A stretch of 64,000 nucleotides of DNA from Kurthia zopfii. Its GTDB lineage: Bacteria > Bacillota > Bacilli > Bacillales_A > Planococcaceae. Shown piece after piece: positions 47,060 to 57,241 of this stretch. A program made the position numbers and the translations under genes. Each line of letters begins with the position of its first letter. Position 1 is the first letter of the stretch. The stretch covers positions 1 through 64,000 of the forward strand of contig NZ_QFVS01000001.1 in the NCBI RefSeq assembly GCF_003143955.1, read 5' to 3'. Under the pieces are notes generated by a model. It was not told the origin of the DNA and did not search any database. It worked only from the letters and a program-made list of their open reading frames with translations.

Positions 47060-47992
47060 TTGAGAAAAATTATTGTAGGTTCTAGAAGAAGTAAATTAGC
47101 TTTAACACAAACGAATTGGTTCATTAATGAACTGAAAAAAACAGGTGCTCCTTTTGAGTTCGAGATCAAAGAAATCGTCACAAAAGGAGACCGTATTTTA
47201 GATGTACAACTGTCTAAAGTAGGTGGTAAAGGGTTATTCGTAAAAGAAATCGAACAAGAATTATTCGATGAAGAAATCGATTTTGCAGTACATAGTATGA
47301 AAGATATGCCTGCAGTTCTTCCTGAAGGATTAGTAATCGGTTGTATTCCGAAAAGAGAAGATCCACGTGACGCATTTATCTCAACAGGCCATGTAAAATT
47401 CATGGATCTGCCAGAGGGCGCGACAGTTGGAACTTCAAGTTTACGTCGTAGTGCGCAATTACTTAAAGCGCGTCCAGACCTTAATATTAAGTGGATCCGC
47501 GGTAATGTTGATACACGTTTAGCAAAATTAGAAACGGAAGAATACGATGCGATTATTTTAGCTGCAGCAGGCCTTAAACGTCTTGGCTGGTCTGAAGATG
47601 TTGTAACGGAATTCCTGTCAACAGAACTATGCGTACCAGCAGTTGGACAAGGTTCTTTAGGGATAGAATGCCGTGCGAACGATACGGAATTACTAGAAGC
47701 ATTGTCTAAAATGACAGACAAAGCCACTTGGGAAACAGCGCATGCTGAACGTGCATTCCTAACAGCAATGGATGGCGGATGCCAAGTGCCAATCGCAGGA
47801 TATGCAACGTATAACGAAGGTGAAATTACATTCGAAGGATTAGTAGCAGCACCAGATGCATCTGTATTTTATTCTGATACAGTAGTGAGTAAGGATGCAG
47901 TGTTAGCAGGTAAGGAAGTAGCGAAAATACTGACTGAGCAAGGCGCTTATGAATTAATTCAAAAAGTAAAAGCTGAGCAAGATGAAGTCTAA
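47060..47992 (+). CDS. hemC: Hydroxymethylbilane synthase (porphobilinogen deaminase)
   Basis: 310 residues; condenses four porphobilinogens to hydroxymethylbilane on a dipyrromethane cofactor. Starts at TTG 47060 with [25 protein letters not shown] near 78, [11 protein letters not shown] near 125, and the cofactor cysteine in [13 protein letters not shown] near 240. Overlaps hemD by 11 bases. Confidence 0.95.
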   Translation: MRKIIVGSRRSKLALTQTNWFINELKKTGAPFEFEIKEIVTKGDRILDVQLSKVGGKGLFVKEIEQELFDEEIDFAVHSMKDMPAVLPEGLVIGCIPKREDPRDAFISTGHVKFMDLPEGATVGTSSLRRSAQLLKARPDLNIKWIRGNVDTRLAKLETEEYDAIILAAAGLKRLGWSEDVVTEFLSTELCVPAVGQGSLGIECRANDTELLEALSKMTDKATWETAHAERAFLTAMDGGCQVPIAGYATYNEGEITFEGLVAAPDASVFYSDTVVSKDAVLAGKEVAKILTEQGAYELIQKVKAEQDEV

Positions 47993-48743
47993 TAATCGCT
48001 TACTTGGTGAACGAATCGTCTTAACAGGGACCTCAATCACGAAGAAAGCTCAGTCCAAAATTGAGGCTTTAGGTGGTCAGGCAATTCATTTACCGCTAAT
48101 AGAAGTGGCTGAAATTCAAAATATGGAAGATCAGCAACTGCTACATCAGAGTCAAAACATGGATTGGCTCATTTTTACGAGTCAAAATGCGGTGCATGCA
48201 TTCGCAAATAAATTACAAAAGTATCGATTTTCTGCAGATCAATGGTGCTCAAAAATCGCTGCAGTCGGTAGTAAAACGGCACAATCCCTTGAAGAACTTG
48301 GTTTTTCGATTGATTTCATGCCGACTACTTTCAGTGCAGATTGCATGGTCATCGAGTTCAACGAAATACTTCACAACAGCGACCAATGTATGTTTATGAA
48401 AGGTTCGATGGCGAAGGATACGTTAAAAGATGGACTTCATTGTCAACTCGCAATTTGGACGATTTACGAAACTGTGGTCTGTACGAAATATTTGGAAGAA
48501 ATGCGTGAACTCCTTTCTAAAGAAAAATGTACAGTCGTTTTCGCAAGTCCTTCAGCAGTCGATACTTTTGCGCAATATATACTCCCTTCAATCAATTGGA
48601 ACACGCTTCAAGTTGCAGCAATTGGGCATATTACAGAGGCTAAATTGAGCGAATATGGAGCAGTAGATATAATTCAACCATCTGTTTATACGATGGAAAG
48701 TGTTATAGACGAAATCGCAATACGAAAGGAACTAGAACAATGA
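47982..48743 (+). CDS. hemD: Uroporphyrinogen-III synthase
   Basis: 253 residues, two Rossmann-like lobes; closes hydroxymethylbilane to uroporphyrinogen III with inversion of ring D. Weakly conserved family; recognisable are [20 protein letters not shown] at the start, [14 protein letters not shown] and [14 protein letters not shown]. Position and overlap with hemC and hemB support the call. Confidence 0.88.
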   Translation: MKSNNRLLGERIVLTGTSITKKAQSKIEALGGQAIHLPLIEVAEIQNMEDQQLLHQSQNMDWLIFTSQNAVHAFANKLQKYRFSADQWCSKIAAVGSKTAQSLEELGFSIDFMPTTFSADCMVIEFNEILHNSDQCMFMKGSMAKDTLKDGLHCQLAIWTIYETVVCTKYLEEMRELLSKEKCTVVFASPSAVDTFAQYILPSINWNTLQVAAIGHITEAKLSEYGAVDIIQPSVYTMESVIDEIAIRKELEQ

Positions 48744-49723
48744 CAAACTTACAATTTAAAAGACATAGACGTTTAAGACAAAACCCGACAATGCGCGCAA
48801 TGGTAAAAGAAACATATCTTCATAAAGAAGATTTCATTTACCCGATTTTCGTAATGGAAGGGGAAAATATTAAAAATCCTGTTGCTTCAATGCCAGGCGT
48901 TTATCAATTTTCAATTGACCGTCTTCAAGAGGAGATGGACGAGGTTGTTTCATTAGGTATTCCTTCAGTGATTCTTTTCGGCTTACCAGCGGAGAAAGAT
49001 GCAGTAGGTTCTCAAGCTTATCATGATCATGGAATCGTACAAGAAGCGACTCGTTTCGTAAAAACAAATTACCCAGAAGTGATGGTCATTGCAGATACTT
49101 GTTTATGTGAATATACTTCGCATGGACATTGTGGTGTTGTATCAGAAGATGAACGTATTTTGAATGATCCTTCACTTGATTTATTAGCACAAACAGCCGT
49201 ATCACAAGCGAAAGCAGGAGCGGATATTATCGCACCTTCAAATATGATGGATGGCTTCGTAACAGCAATCCGTAAAGGTTTAGATGAAGCTGGTTTTGAA
49301 GATATTCCAATTATGTCGTATGCCGTTAAATATGCATCTGCTTACTACGGTCCATTCCGTGAAGCTGCGGATGGCGCACCAAAATTCGGCGATCGTCAAT
49401 CGTATCAAATGGACCCTTCAAACCGAATGGAAGCGATGCGTGAAGCAACTTCGGATGTAGAAGAAGGCGCAGATTTCCTAATCGTAAAACCTGCATTATC
49501 TTACTTAGACATCGTTCGTGATGTGAAAAATAACTTTGACATTCCAGTAGTTGCATACAATGTATCAGGGGAATATGCGATGGTAAAAGCAGCCGCATTA
49601 AACGGTTGGATGGACGAGAAGAAAACAGTTCTTGAAACATTATTAAGTATGAAACGTGCGGGTGCAGATTTAATTATGACGTACCACGCGAAAGATGCAG
49701 CACGTTGGTTGGAGGAGAAATAG
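48740..49723 (+). CDS. hemB: Delta-aminolevulinic acid dehydratase (porphobilinogen synthase)
   Basis: 327 residues; joins two 5-aminolevulinates into porphobilinogen. Zinc-type cysteine cluster [14 protein letters not shown] near residue 118; Schiff base lysines in [15 protein letters not shown] near 195 and [11 protein letters not shown] near 248. Start overlaps the hemD stop by four bases. Confidence 0.95.
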   Translation: MTNLQFKRHRRLRQNPTMRAMVKETYLHKEDFIYPIFVMEGENIKNPVASMPGVYQFSIDRLQEEMDEVVSLGIPSVILFGLPAEKDAVGSQAYHDHGIVQEATRFVKTNYPEVMVIADTCLCEYTSHGHCGVVSEDERILNDPSLDLLAQTAVSQAKAGADIIAPSNMMDGFVTAIRKGLDEAGFEDIPIMSYAVKYASAYYGPFREAADGAPKFGDRQSYQMDPSNRMEAMREATSDVEEGADFLIVKPALSYLDIVRDVKNNFDIPVVAYNVSGEYAMVKAAALNGWMDEKKTVLETLLSMKRAGADLIMTYHAKDAARWLEEK

Positions 49724-49725
49724 AG

Positions 49726-51018
49726 ATGACACGTACTTTCGATAAATCACGCGAAATTTTCGCTGAAGCAGAAAACTTAATGCCGGGTGGCGTAAACAGT
49801 CCCGTTCGAGCATTCAAAGCAGTAGAACAAGAACCAATCGTTATGGAAAAAGGGCATGGCGCAATCATCACAGACGTTGATGGGAATGACTACATTGACT
49901 ATGTATTATCATGGGGTCCACTAATTATTGGTCATACTCACCCTGACGTTGTATCAGCGATCCAAAGAGTAGCTACTACAGGTACATCATTCGGAGCTTC
50001 AACTCAAATTGAAAATGAATTAGCAAAAGAAGTAATCAAACGCGTTCCATCTGTAGAGATGATTCGTATGGTTTCATCTGGTACGGAAGCTACGATGTCA
50101 GCAATTCGTGCAGCGCGTGGCTTCACTGGTCGCGATAAAATCTTGAAATTTGAAGGTTCTTATCATGGTCATGGTGATTCATTATTAATTAAAGCGGGTT
50201 CAGGTGTAGCGACTTTAGGTTTACCAGATAGCCCTGGAGTACCAATGTCAATCGCTCAGAACACTTTAACAGTGCCTTACAACAACTTAGAAGCTGTTTT
50301 GCAAGTGTTTGAGAAGTATGGTGAAGAAATTGCCGCAGTGATCGTAGAACCTGTTGCAGGGAATATGGGATGCGTTCCACCACTTCCAGGTTTCTTAGAA
50401 GGGTTACGTGATGTAACGACTAAAGCTGGCACAATCCTAATCTTTGATGAAGTAATGACTGGTTTCCGCGTTGGATATCATTCAGCTCAAGGTTACTACG
50501 GAGTAACGCCTGATTTAACTTGTTTAGGTAAAGTAATCGGTGGCGGACTTCCAGTAGGTGCTTTCGGTGGTCGTCGTGACATTATGGAGAAAATCGCTCC
50601 AGCTGGTCCAATCTATCAAGCAGGAACACTTTCAGGTAATCCACTTGCTATGACAGCAGGTTTAGAAACAATCCAACATTTAACGGAAGATTCATACAAA
50701 CATTTCGAAAAACTTGGTGACCGTTTAGAAGCTGGATTCCGCGAAGCAGCTGAAACTTACAATATTCCGCATACTGTAAACCGCGCTGGTTCAATGATTG
50801 GCTATTTCTTAACGAATGAAAAAGTTATTGATTTTGATACAGCGAAAACATCTGATTTACAATTATTCGCAGAATACTATGGATTAATGGCGCAACAAGG
50901 CGTATTCCTACCACCTTCACAATTCGAAGGCGTATTCGTATCAACTGCACATACGGAAGAACATATTGATCATACGATTAAAGCTTTCCAAAATGCATTT
51001 AAACAATTGAAAAGATAA
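49726..51018 (+). CDS. hemL: Glutamate-1-semialdehyde 2,1-aminomutase
   Basis: 430-residue PLP enzyme making 5-aminolevulinate. Readable: [11 protein letters not shown] near residue 18, [15 protein letters not shown] near 120, [12 protein letters not shown] near 240 and the PLP lysine in [18 protein letters not shown] near 265. ATG 49726 lies three bases after the hemB stop behind GGAGG. Last gene of the operon before a terminator. Confidence 0.95.
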   Translation: MTRTFDKSREIFAEAENLMPGGVNSPVRAFKAVEQEPIVMEKGHGAIITDVDGNDYIDYVLSWGPLIIGHTHPDVVSAIQRVATTGTSFGASTQIENELAKEVIKRVPSVEMIRMVSSGTEATMSAIRAARGFTGRDKILKFEGSYHGHGDSLLIKAGSGVATLGLPDSPGVPMSIAQNTLTVPYNNLEAVLQVFEKYGEEIAAVIVEPVAGNMGCVPPLPGFLEGLRDVTTKAGTILIFDEVMTGFRVGYHSAQGYYGVTPDLTCLGKVIGGGLPVGAFGGRRDIMEKIAPAGPIYQAGTLSGNPLAMTAGLETIQHLTEDSYKHFEKLGDRLEAGFREAAETYNIPHTVNRAGSMIGYFLTNEKVIDFDTAKTSDLQLFAEYYGLMAQQGVFLPPSQFEGVFVSTAHTEEHIDHTIKAFQNAFKQLKR

Positions 51019-51028
51019 TGATATTTGA

Positions 51029-51059
51029 CCTTCTAGTCGTGTAGACTAGGAGGCTTTTT
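51029..51059 (+). terminator. Terminator of the hem operon
   Basis: CCTTCTAGTC / GACTAGGAGG stem with TTTTT tail. Confidence 0.85.
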
Positions 51060-51061
51060 AA

Positions 51062-51094
51062 AAACGAAAAGCAAATCACGCTCGATCATATGCG
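51062..51094 (+). repeat. 33-bp direct repeat, copy 1
   Basis: Identical over 33 bases to 51327-51359 (both contain CAAATCACGCTCGATCATAT). Lies in the non-coding stretch between hemL and the valS leader. Confidence 0.85.
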
Positions 51095-51099
51095 AGGGT

Positions 51100-51300
51100 A
51101 CTGCAAGGTTTGAAGAGAAAGTAAAAGCCCCATCACTTTCTCCCGAAAACCTGAAGTATCCCATAGCATATAGCGTGAATTTGCTAGACAGGGAAAGAAA
51201 AGTGAAGGTGGCTCGTTTATCTCGAGAGCACTGCAGAAAACGAAGGAAAAGTAAAAGCTTCACCACTTTTCCCCGAGTTTTCGAAGTGACTCAAAGAGAG
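51100..51300. repeat. Two diverged hairpin-forming repeat units between hemL and valS
   Basis: Around 51100-51156 and 51224-51292 the same order recurs: a TACTGCA/CACTGCA motif, an AAAGTAAAAGC core, a CACTTT(T)C complement and a GAAGT end. Each unit folds back on itself (GAAAGT / ACTTTC and GGAAAAGT / ACTTTTCC). No coding potential is seen in 51060-51580 beyond short chance ORFs. Confidence 0.55.
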
Positions 51301-51326
51301 TAGTGGAACAAGCTAGCTAGACAAAG

Positions 51327-51359
51327 AAACGAAAAGCAAATCACGCTCGATCATATGCG
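51327..51359 (+). repeat. 33-bp direct repeat, copy 2
   Basis: Perfect second copy of 51062-51094, offset 265 bases. Confidence 0.85.
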
Positions 51360-51389
51360 GAATATCTAGACAAAGAAAAGATTACTACA

Positions 51390-51428
51390 CACTTGCTTTT
51401 CGGCCGGAATCCTCGTTATTTCTTTCAA
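51390..51428 (-). repeat. 39-bp dispersed repeat, copy A (inverted relative to 55263)
   Basis: The minus strand matches 55263-55301 at 36 of 39 positions by hand count; core GAAATAACGAGGATTCC. Both copies are intergenic. Confidence 0.8.
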
Positions 51429-51589
51429 AGATGATGCATAAGAAAAAAAGGGGACATCCATCTTTACAGTCAATCAACCTACTAATTGACTCAGAAAAGA
51501 TTTTCTCAAGAGTCATCAATTCCTTAGGAGTTCACTATTGCCAAACGAATCGCTTTCGGCTACAATAAGAATTATTCAAATAAACAATT

Positions 51590-51825
51590 GCTTTGACTGG
51601 GAGGAGTAAGTTACTTTTCTTGTTGAGAGAGGGAACGGTTGGTGAGAGTTCCTCAAGAAAATTACCTGAAGGTAGCCCATGAGCAGATTTCGTGAACTAA
51701 TAGTAGCGAGATTCGGTTTAGAGACCGTTATCCAATGAAGTTGCCAGTCTTTTGTGCTGGAATAAAGGTGGTACCGCGGAGTTCTCTCGTCCTTTTCATA
51801 TAGGATGATGGGGATTTTTTTTATG
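51590..51825 (+). promoter_or_regulatory. valS leader: T-box leader controlling valS
   Basis: The leader shows stem I elements (GACTGGGAGGAGTAAG at the start, the apical GGTTGGTGAGAG) and the invariant T-box AAGGTGGTACCGCGG at 51765-51779. A terminator hairpin (TCTCGTCCT...AGGATGATGGGGA) follows with a long T-run. A GTA at 51672-51674 is a plausible valine specifier. Uncharged tRNA-Val would stabilise the antiterminator and allow valS transcription. Confidence 0.9.
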
Positions 51826-51866
51826 CCTAAATTTATTGGAGCGTCATTTTAAAGGAGGAAACCAAC

Positions 51867-54515
51867 ATGTCAGAAAAAGAAATTTCAATGCCAACGAAAT
51901 ATGACCCGCAAGCAGTTGAAGCTGGTCGTTATGAGTGGTGGCTACAAAAAGACTGTTTTAAAGCACAACCTGAAAGTGGAAAAGAACCATACTCAATCGT
52001 AATTCCACCGCCAAACGTAACAGGTAAATTACACCTTGGACACGCTTGGGATACGACTTTACAAGATATTTTAATCCGTATGAAACGCATGCAAGGTTAC
52101 GATGCACTTTGGTTACCAGGAATGGACCACGCTGGGATTGCAACACAAGCAAAAGTTGAAGCAAAACTACGTGAACAAGGCGTATCTCGTTATGACCTTG
52201 GTCGTGAAAAATTCTTAGAAAAAACATGGGAGTGGAAAGAAGAATATGCTTCTACAATCCGTTCACAATGGGCAAAACTAGGATTAGCTTTAGATTATTC
52301 TCGTGAACGTTTCACATTAGATGATGGTCTTTCTGAAGCGGTTAAAGAAGTTTTCGTTAAATTATACGAAAAAGATTTAATCTATCGTGGCGAACGCATT
52401 ATTAACTGGGATCCAGCAGCTCAAACAGCATTATCTGACATCGAAGTAATTTACAAAGATGTTCAAGGTGCTTTCTACCACATGGAATACCAAATTAAAG
52501 ATAGCGATGAAAAAGTAGAAATCGCTACAACTCGTCCAGAAACAATGCTTGGTGACTCTGGTATTGCAGTAAACCCGAATGATGAACGTTATGCTCACTT
52601 AATCGGTAAAACAGCGATTCTACCAATCGTAGGTCGTGAATTACCAATCGTAGCAGATGATTACGTAGATGTTGAATTCGGTACAGGTGTTGTTAAAATG
52701 ACGCCAGCGCATGACCCGAATGACTTTGAAGTCGGTAACCGTCACAACTTAGAACGCATCATGGTTATGAATGGCGATGGTACGATGAATGATAGGGCTG
52801 GCAAATACGCTGGTATGAATCGTTTCGAATGCCGTAAAGAAATCGTGAAAGATCTTCAAGAACAAGGAGTACTAATTAAAATCGTAGAACATTTACACTC
52901 AGTAGGTCACTCTGAACGTTCTGGTGCAGTAGTAGAGCCGTACCTTTCTAAACAATGGTTTGTTAAAATGGAACCACTTGCGAAAGAAGCTCTAGCATTA
53001 CAAGAGAAAGAAAACGAAAAAGTTAATTTCGTTCCACAACGTTTCGAAAACACTTATACACGTTGGATGGAAAATGTTCATGACTGGTGTATTTCTCGTC
53101 AATTATGGTGGGGTCACCAAATTCCAGCTTGGTATCATAACGAAACTGGTGAACTTTATGTTGGTAAAGAAGCACCAGAAGATGAAGAAAACTGGACACG
53201 TGATAATGACGTTCTAGATACTTGGTTCTCATCTGCACTATGGCCGTTCTCTACAATGGGTTGGCCTGATGGCGATGCTGAAGATTTTAAAAAATACTTC
53301 CCGAACGGTGCATTAGTAACTGGTTACGATATCATCTTCTTCTGGGTTTCTCGTATGATCTTCACTTCATTAGAATTCACAGGCGAGCGTCCATTCGAAG
53401 ACGTATTAATCCACGGTTTAGTACGTGATGGCGAAGGTCGTAAAATGTCTAAATCACTAGGAAACGGTGTAGATCCTATGGATGTAATCGCAGACTACGG
53501 TGCAGATTCATTACGTTTCTTCTTAGCAACTGGTTCTTCTCCAGGTCAAGATTTACGTTACACAACTGAAAAAGTTGAAGCGATTTGGAACTTCTCAAAC
53601 AAAATTTGGAATGCTTCTCGTTTCGCATTAATGAATATGGAAGGCATGACTTACGACGAAATCGATTTAACAGGCGAAAAATCTGTTGCAGATAAATGGA
53701 TCTTAACGCGCTTAAACGAAACAATCGAAAAAGTTACTGAGCTTGCTGATAAATACGAATTCGGTGAAGTTGGTCGTTATTTAAATAACTTCATCTGGGA
53801 TGATTTCTGTTCTTGGTACATCGAAATGGCGAAACTTCCATTATACGGTGAAGACGAAGCAGCGAAGAAAACAACTCGTTCTGTATTAGCATATGTTTTA
53901 GACCAAACAATGCGTCTACTACACCCATTAATGCCATTCATTACAGAAGAAATTTGGCAACACCTTCCACACGAAGGCGACACAATCGTAAATGCAGCTT
54001 GGCCAACAGTTCGCGAAGATCTTCATTTCGAAGAAGAAGCGAAAAACATGCAATTACTAATGGATATTATCCATGCTGTTCGTAACATTCGTGCAGAAGT
54101 AAATACACCAATGAGCAAAAAAGTACCAATGTTCATCTCTGCTAAATCAGATGTTGAAAAAGTAGTACTTGAAGCGAATAAAGGCTATATCGAAAAATTC
54201 TGTAACCCTGAAACATTAACAATTGGCTTAAACGTTGAACCAGAAGGTCAAACGATGTCAGCAGTTATCTCAGGTGCTGAATTATTCTTACCACTTAAAG
54301 GTTTAATCAATGTTGAAGATGAGATTGCTCGTCTTGAAAAAGAACTTGATAAATGGAATAAAGAAGTAAAACGTGTTCAAGGTAAATTGAACAACGAAAA
54401 ATTCGTAGGCAGTGCGCCAGAAGCAGTAGTAGCTGCAGAACGCGAAAAAGAAACTGACTATCTTGAAAAACAAGCAACGGTTGAAAAACGTATTGCTGAA
54501 CTTAAAAATATGTAA
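51867..54515 (+). CDS. valS: Valyl-tRNA synthetase
   Basis: 882-residue class Ia synthetase. HIGH-type motif [15 protein letters not shown] near residue 48, the CP1 editing domain with [12 protein letters not shown] near 225, KMSKS in [14 protein letters not shown] near 528, and a C-terminal coiled coil ([20 protein letters not shown]). Strong ribosome binding site AAGGAGG. Controlled by the T-box upstream; terminator downstream. Confidence 0.96.
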   Translation: MSEKEISMPTKYDPQAVEAGRYEWWLQKDCFKAQPESGKEPYSIVIPPPNVTGKLHLGHAWDTTLQDILIRMKRMQGYDALWLPGMDHAGIATQAKVEAKLREQGVSRYDLGREKFLEKTWEWKEEYASTIRSQWAKLGLALDYSRERFTLDDGLSEAVKEVFVKLYEKDLIYRGERIINWDPAAQTALSDIEVIYKDVQGAFYHMEYQIKDSDEKVEIATTRPETMLGDSGIAVNPNDERYAHLIGKTAILPIVGRELPIVADDYVDVEFGTGVVKMTPAHDPNDFEVGNRHNLERIMVMNGDGTMNDRAGKYAGMNRFECRKEIVKDLQEQGVLIKIVEHLHSVGHSERSGAVVEPYLSKQWFVKMEPLAKEALALQEKENEKVNFVPQRFENTYTRWMENVHDWCISRQLWWGHQIPAWYHNETGELYVGKEAPEDEENWTRDNDVLDTWFSSALWPFSTMGWPDGDAEDFKKYFPNGALVTGYDIIFFWVSRMIFTSLEFTGERPFEDVLIHGLVRDGEGRKMSKSLGNGVDPMDVIADYGADSLRFFLATGSSPGQDLRYTTEKVEAIWNFSNKIWNASRFALMNMEGMTYDEIDLTGEKSVADKWILTRLNETIEKVTELADKYEFGEVGRYLNNFIWDDFCSWYIEMAKLPLYGEDEAAKKTTRSVLAYVLDQTMRLLHPLMPFITEEIWQHLPHEGDTIVNAAWPTVREDLHFEEEAKNMQLLMDIIHAVRNIRAEVNTPMSKKVPMFISAKSDVEKVVLEANKGYIEKFCNPETLTIGLNVEPEGQTMSAVISGAELFLPLKGLINVEDEIARLEKELDKWNKEVKRVQGKLNNEKFVGSAPEAVVAAEREKETDYLEKQATVEKRIAELKNM

Positions 54516-54529
54516 TTGAAATAGGAAAG

Positions 54530-54563
54530 ACTTCGGTAGTTTTGAACTGCCGAAGTTTTTTTG
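54530..54563 (+). terminator. Terminator after valS
   Basis: ACTTCGGTAG / CTGCCGAAGT stem followed by TTTTTTT. Confidence 0.9.
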
Positions 54564-54611
54564 TATGGCTCTGTGTCAAATGTTGGGGTGAATGAAATTG
54601 GATTTTCAATT

Positions 54612-55161
54612 TCATTCACCTTGAACAGAACGACGCACCTTATCCAAAGCCCAATAGATATAACGTCAATGATGAAATCGAACCGCAATTATGACAGGTC
54701 GATTCAAGGCTTCTTTAACAGCTGCTTTGAAACTTTGATTCATATCCATTACAACGATTTCTACTTGATCACCATATTTTTGTAAATATTGTTTAATCGT
54801 ATCTTTTCTTCGATTGGGCAGAATATCGATTGGTTCATGTGCTTCCGCATTGGCAATAACTAATTGGAATTTCCCAGCGTTGGTATCAATCAATGAAAGA
54901 GGACTTTTCTGAAAAACGTTTCCCGCAAGAACAAGAATAACGACGGCGTTTATAGTAAAGCAACGTTAATCTTTCAAACTATTTTAAATGACTAATTCTT
55001 TGGATTCGATAATCATGTACTTTCGAAGTAATGGAATGGCAAGATGGGCAAGTATGAGGAACCTAAGTCATCTCAATATAAAGGGCATACTTTCCCTCGA
55101 TTTCTTCAATTTTTGTGATTAAAACATCTTTTAATCCTGGAATATTCATGATAGACTTCAT
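54612..55161 (-). pseudogene. Decayed ISL3-family transposase with internal deletion
   Basis: Reading the minus strand from ATG 55161: MKSIMNIPGLKDVLI..., TAG, then the zinc finger segment VPHTCPSCHSITSKVHDYR, a second TAG, RRRYSCSCGKRFSEKSSF and TGA before YQR. The frame then shifts at a deletion junction to TNAGKFQLVIANAEAHEPID, VVMDMNQSFKAAV, RFHH, stop, RYIYWALDKVRRSVQGE and TGA at 54612-54614. The order is that of ISL3 transposases, but about 90 residues between zinc finger and catalytic domain and the whole C-terminus are missing. Several short ORFs here are pieces of this one gene. Confidence 0.85.
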
Positions 55162-55262
55162 ATAGCATAGCTCACCCTTCTTTAGCTTATTACTTAGCAT
55201 TTTAAGTATAAAGGAATTGGTGAAACTGTGCTTTTTTTTGCCTTTTTTCACATAGATCAACA

Positions 55263-55301
55263 TTGAAAGAAATAACGAGGACTCCTGCCGAAAAACAAGT
55301 G
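55263..55301 (+). repeat. 39-bp dispersed repeat, copy B
   Basis: Inverted partner of 51390-51428 with three mismatches; about 100 bases outside the 5' end of the ISL3 relic. Confidence 0.8.
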
Positions 55302-55410
55302 GAAAGAAATAGTGCGGCACTTGTCGGCGGAAAGCATTCGTTATTTCTGAAAGTTACAACGTGAATTATTTTAAGACCCCAACATATATAATAGAACCTT
55401 TTGTAAGGAT

Positions 55411-55437
55411 AAAAAAAGAAACCACCGAAGTGATTTC
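55411..55437 (-). terminator. Terminator of the ATP-grasp operon
   Basis: On the minus strand GAAATCAC-TTCG-GTGGTTTC followed by seven T, just after the last ATP-grasp gene. Confidence 0.85.
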
Positions 55438-55444
55438 TAGTTCA

Positions 55445-56269
55445 TTAAAATATAAATGATTCATAGGCATAACGCCCAACTAAGTATTTCATTAATAAAT
55501 CAGGCAAATTCTCTTCATATAAATCATAGAATGAACGAGCACCTACTGGATCTTCTATTTCATTTAATAGCCATGTGCCATCCTCTAATAATAAGAAGTC
55601 CATACCGATATAATCACTCTTAATCGCATTTTGCATCGCATGAACATGGTCAAGCTGCAAATGGTTTAGTTCATAGCGCTCAATTGATCCACCAAGCGTC
55701 AGATTTGAACGGAAATCCTCTTTACCTTGGCGTTTCACAGCGCCGATTACTTGATTACCAAGCACCCATACACGTACATCTGTCGCATTTGATTCGATAT
55801 AAGGCTGTACGAGTGTTAAGCGATCTTCGTATTGCTTCTGACAAACGCATAAATCTGCATTGTCTTGGCAAAGTACAACTTCTGCACCACCGTGACCATC
55901 GACCGTTTTGAAGACAAGTGGGTATTCATATTGTTCTGGTTCAGTGAAAAGGGGAACCGTTGGAATGCCTAGCGTTCGAGCGAATTGTAAGGTCATATAT
56001 TTATTATTAGCCAATGCATTTACATGGCTACTATTTACAACAGGTATATTCGCTTGTTCTAATGATGTTACATAGTCACAATTTCTCGCTCGATAAAAAA
56101 CAAATTGAGCGTTTTGACAATGAGCGACAAGTTCGCTAACTGAAAAATTATTTGTTAATGCTAATTGCAGTTCTAAATCGTAATTCTTACCAGCCTCGAT
56201 TAACTGCTCGATAAAAGCCATATTTTTTAAGGCATCAGTTTTTTCGTAGACGATAAAAGCTTTTTTCAA
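55445..56269 (-). CDS. ATP-grasp ligase, RimK-like, second of a pair
   Basis: 274 residues from TTG 56269. ATP-grasp landmarks: VFKTVDGHGGAEVVL near residue 133 (nucleotide lysine and glycine loop), QPYIESNATDVRVWV near 180 and DFLLLEDGTWLLNEIEDP near 235. The usual E-x-N metal motif reads E-I-E here. Such enzymes join a carboxylate to an amine via an acyl phosphate, often amino acid addition. Lies 7 bases after the paralogous gene; substrate not predictable. Confidence 0.8.
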   Translation of the reverse strand: MKKAFIVYEKTDALKNMAFIEQLIEAGKNYDLELQLALTNNFSVSELVAHCQNAQFVFYRARNCDYVTSLEQANIPVVNSSHVNALANNKYMTLQFARTLGIPTVPLFTEPEQYEYPLVFKTVDGHGGAEVVLCQDNADLCVCQKQYEDRLTLVQPYIESNATDVRVWVLGNQVIGAVKRQGKEDFRSNLTLGGSIERYELNHLQLDHVHAMQNAIKSDYIGMDFLLLEDGTWLLNEIEDPVGARSFYDLYEENLPDLLMKYLVGRYAYESFIF

Positions 56270-56276
56270 ATCGTCC

Positions 56277-57143
56277 TCATCCTAACTTTTTTAAAATATA
56301 TTGAACGAAGGCATCTCCGACATTAATGCCTGTCACATTATAAATATTTCGAATATGGGAAGCGGCATTCACTTCGCATACGATTGGTTCGTCCTGTTCA
56401 TCAAAAAGTAAATCAACACCAGCGAAGTCAGCTCCTACAGCTTGTGCAGCGCGTATAGCTAGATCCTTCTGTGCTTCTGTTAATTCAATTTTTTCAGCGA
56501 CACCACCATTTGTAATATTTGCTCTGAAATCAGTTTCAGAGTGGCGATACATGGAAGCGACTACTTCATTTCCAATTGTGTTCACACGAATATCTCGTCC
56601 AAAACTGGAAGCAATATATTGTTGGAAAACGAAGTCGATTCCTCGCAATTCTTCTACTTTAACATAAAAATCAGCTTCTGTTTCAATTAAATACACTTTC
56701 ATACCAAATGAACCATGTGCCTCTTTAATTACAAGTGGTAAACCTAAAATTTTTAATACATTTTCAAAGTAACCACTATTTCGTATTGTAAATTTTGGAT
56801 AAACCTTAGGCGCGACGATTGTGCGTGGCATACGAATTCCTGCATTCGCCAATTGAATATATTGTTTTGCTTTATTATCACAAGTTTCGATTACTTCGGG
56901 ATCATTAAAAATAGGAATCCCTGCATTTTTTAAATAGGTTGCTAATAATATATCTTTATCTAAAAAAATGACAAAGTCCGGTTTATTTGTAAGTGGTGTC
57001 AGTAAATCCATTGGAATTTCATAGTTTTTATATAGGGTAGGTTGAATACCTGCGTTTTCACAAGCTTGCGCCATCAATCTTGCTTGATCGACAAATTTAT
57101 CAGAAATAAGGCTCCCATTATAAATAATCCAGCATTTTTTCAT
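56277..57143 (-). CDS. ATP-grasp ligase, RimK-like, first of a pair
   Basis: 288 residues. Motifs: VIKEAHGSFGMKVYLI near residue 140, FQQYIASSFGRDIRVN near 170, ANITNGGVAEKIEL near 205 and the intact metal site DLLFDEQDEPIVCEVNAA near 250. Domain structure equals RimK/LysX-type glutamate or amino acid ligases. Divergently oriented from folC, with about 100 bases between. Together with the downstream paralogue it might act in two successive ligation steps or as a heteromer; inference. Confidence 0.82.
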   Translation of the reverse strand: MKKCWIIYNGSLISDKFVDQARLMAQACENAGIQPTLYKNYEIPMDLLTPLTNKPDFVIFLDKDILLATYLKNAGIPIFNDPEVIETCDNKAKQYIQLANAGIRMPRTIVAPKVYPKFTIRNSGYFENVLKILGLPLVIKEAHGSFGMKVYLIETEADFYVKVEELRGIDFVFQQYIASSFGRDIRVNTIGNEVVASMYRHSETDFRANITNGGVAEKIELTEAQKDLAIRAAQAVGADFAGVDLLFDEQDEPIVCEVNAASHIRNIYNVTGINVGDAFVQYILKKLG

Positions 57144-57241
57144 GCGTTCAAACCTCCGTTGACAGTGCTATAATAGTAAAAACAATCATTACAAATTTTA
57201 GCACGTTTTAGAGAGAAAATGAATAGTTAGGATGAATTCAG

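Larger units (their letters stand above)
55162..55444. other. Non-coding spacer with the second dispersed repeat
   Basis: Contains the 39-bp repeat at 55263-55301, whose GAAATAACGA also pairs with TCGTTATTTC at about 55340-55350 to form a hairpin, and the minus-strand terminator at 55411. No gene seen. Confidence 0.6.

Noticed and set aside
47053-47727. 224-residue minus-strand ORF
   Set aside because: Entirely antisense to hemC, serine-rich shadow frame; hemC is clearly coding.
51033-51266. 77-residue minus-strand ORF between hemL and valS
   Set aside because: Covers the repeat units and has no ribosome binding site or protein-like pattern.
55063-55320. 85-residue minus-strand ORF as a separate gene
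   Set aside because: Its C-terminal 33 residues are the start of the decayed ISL3 transposase; the part before ATG 55161 has no support.
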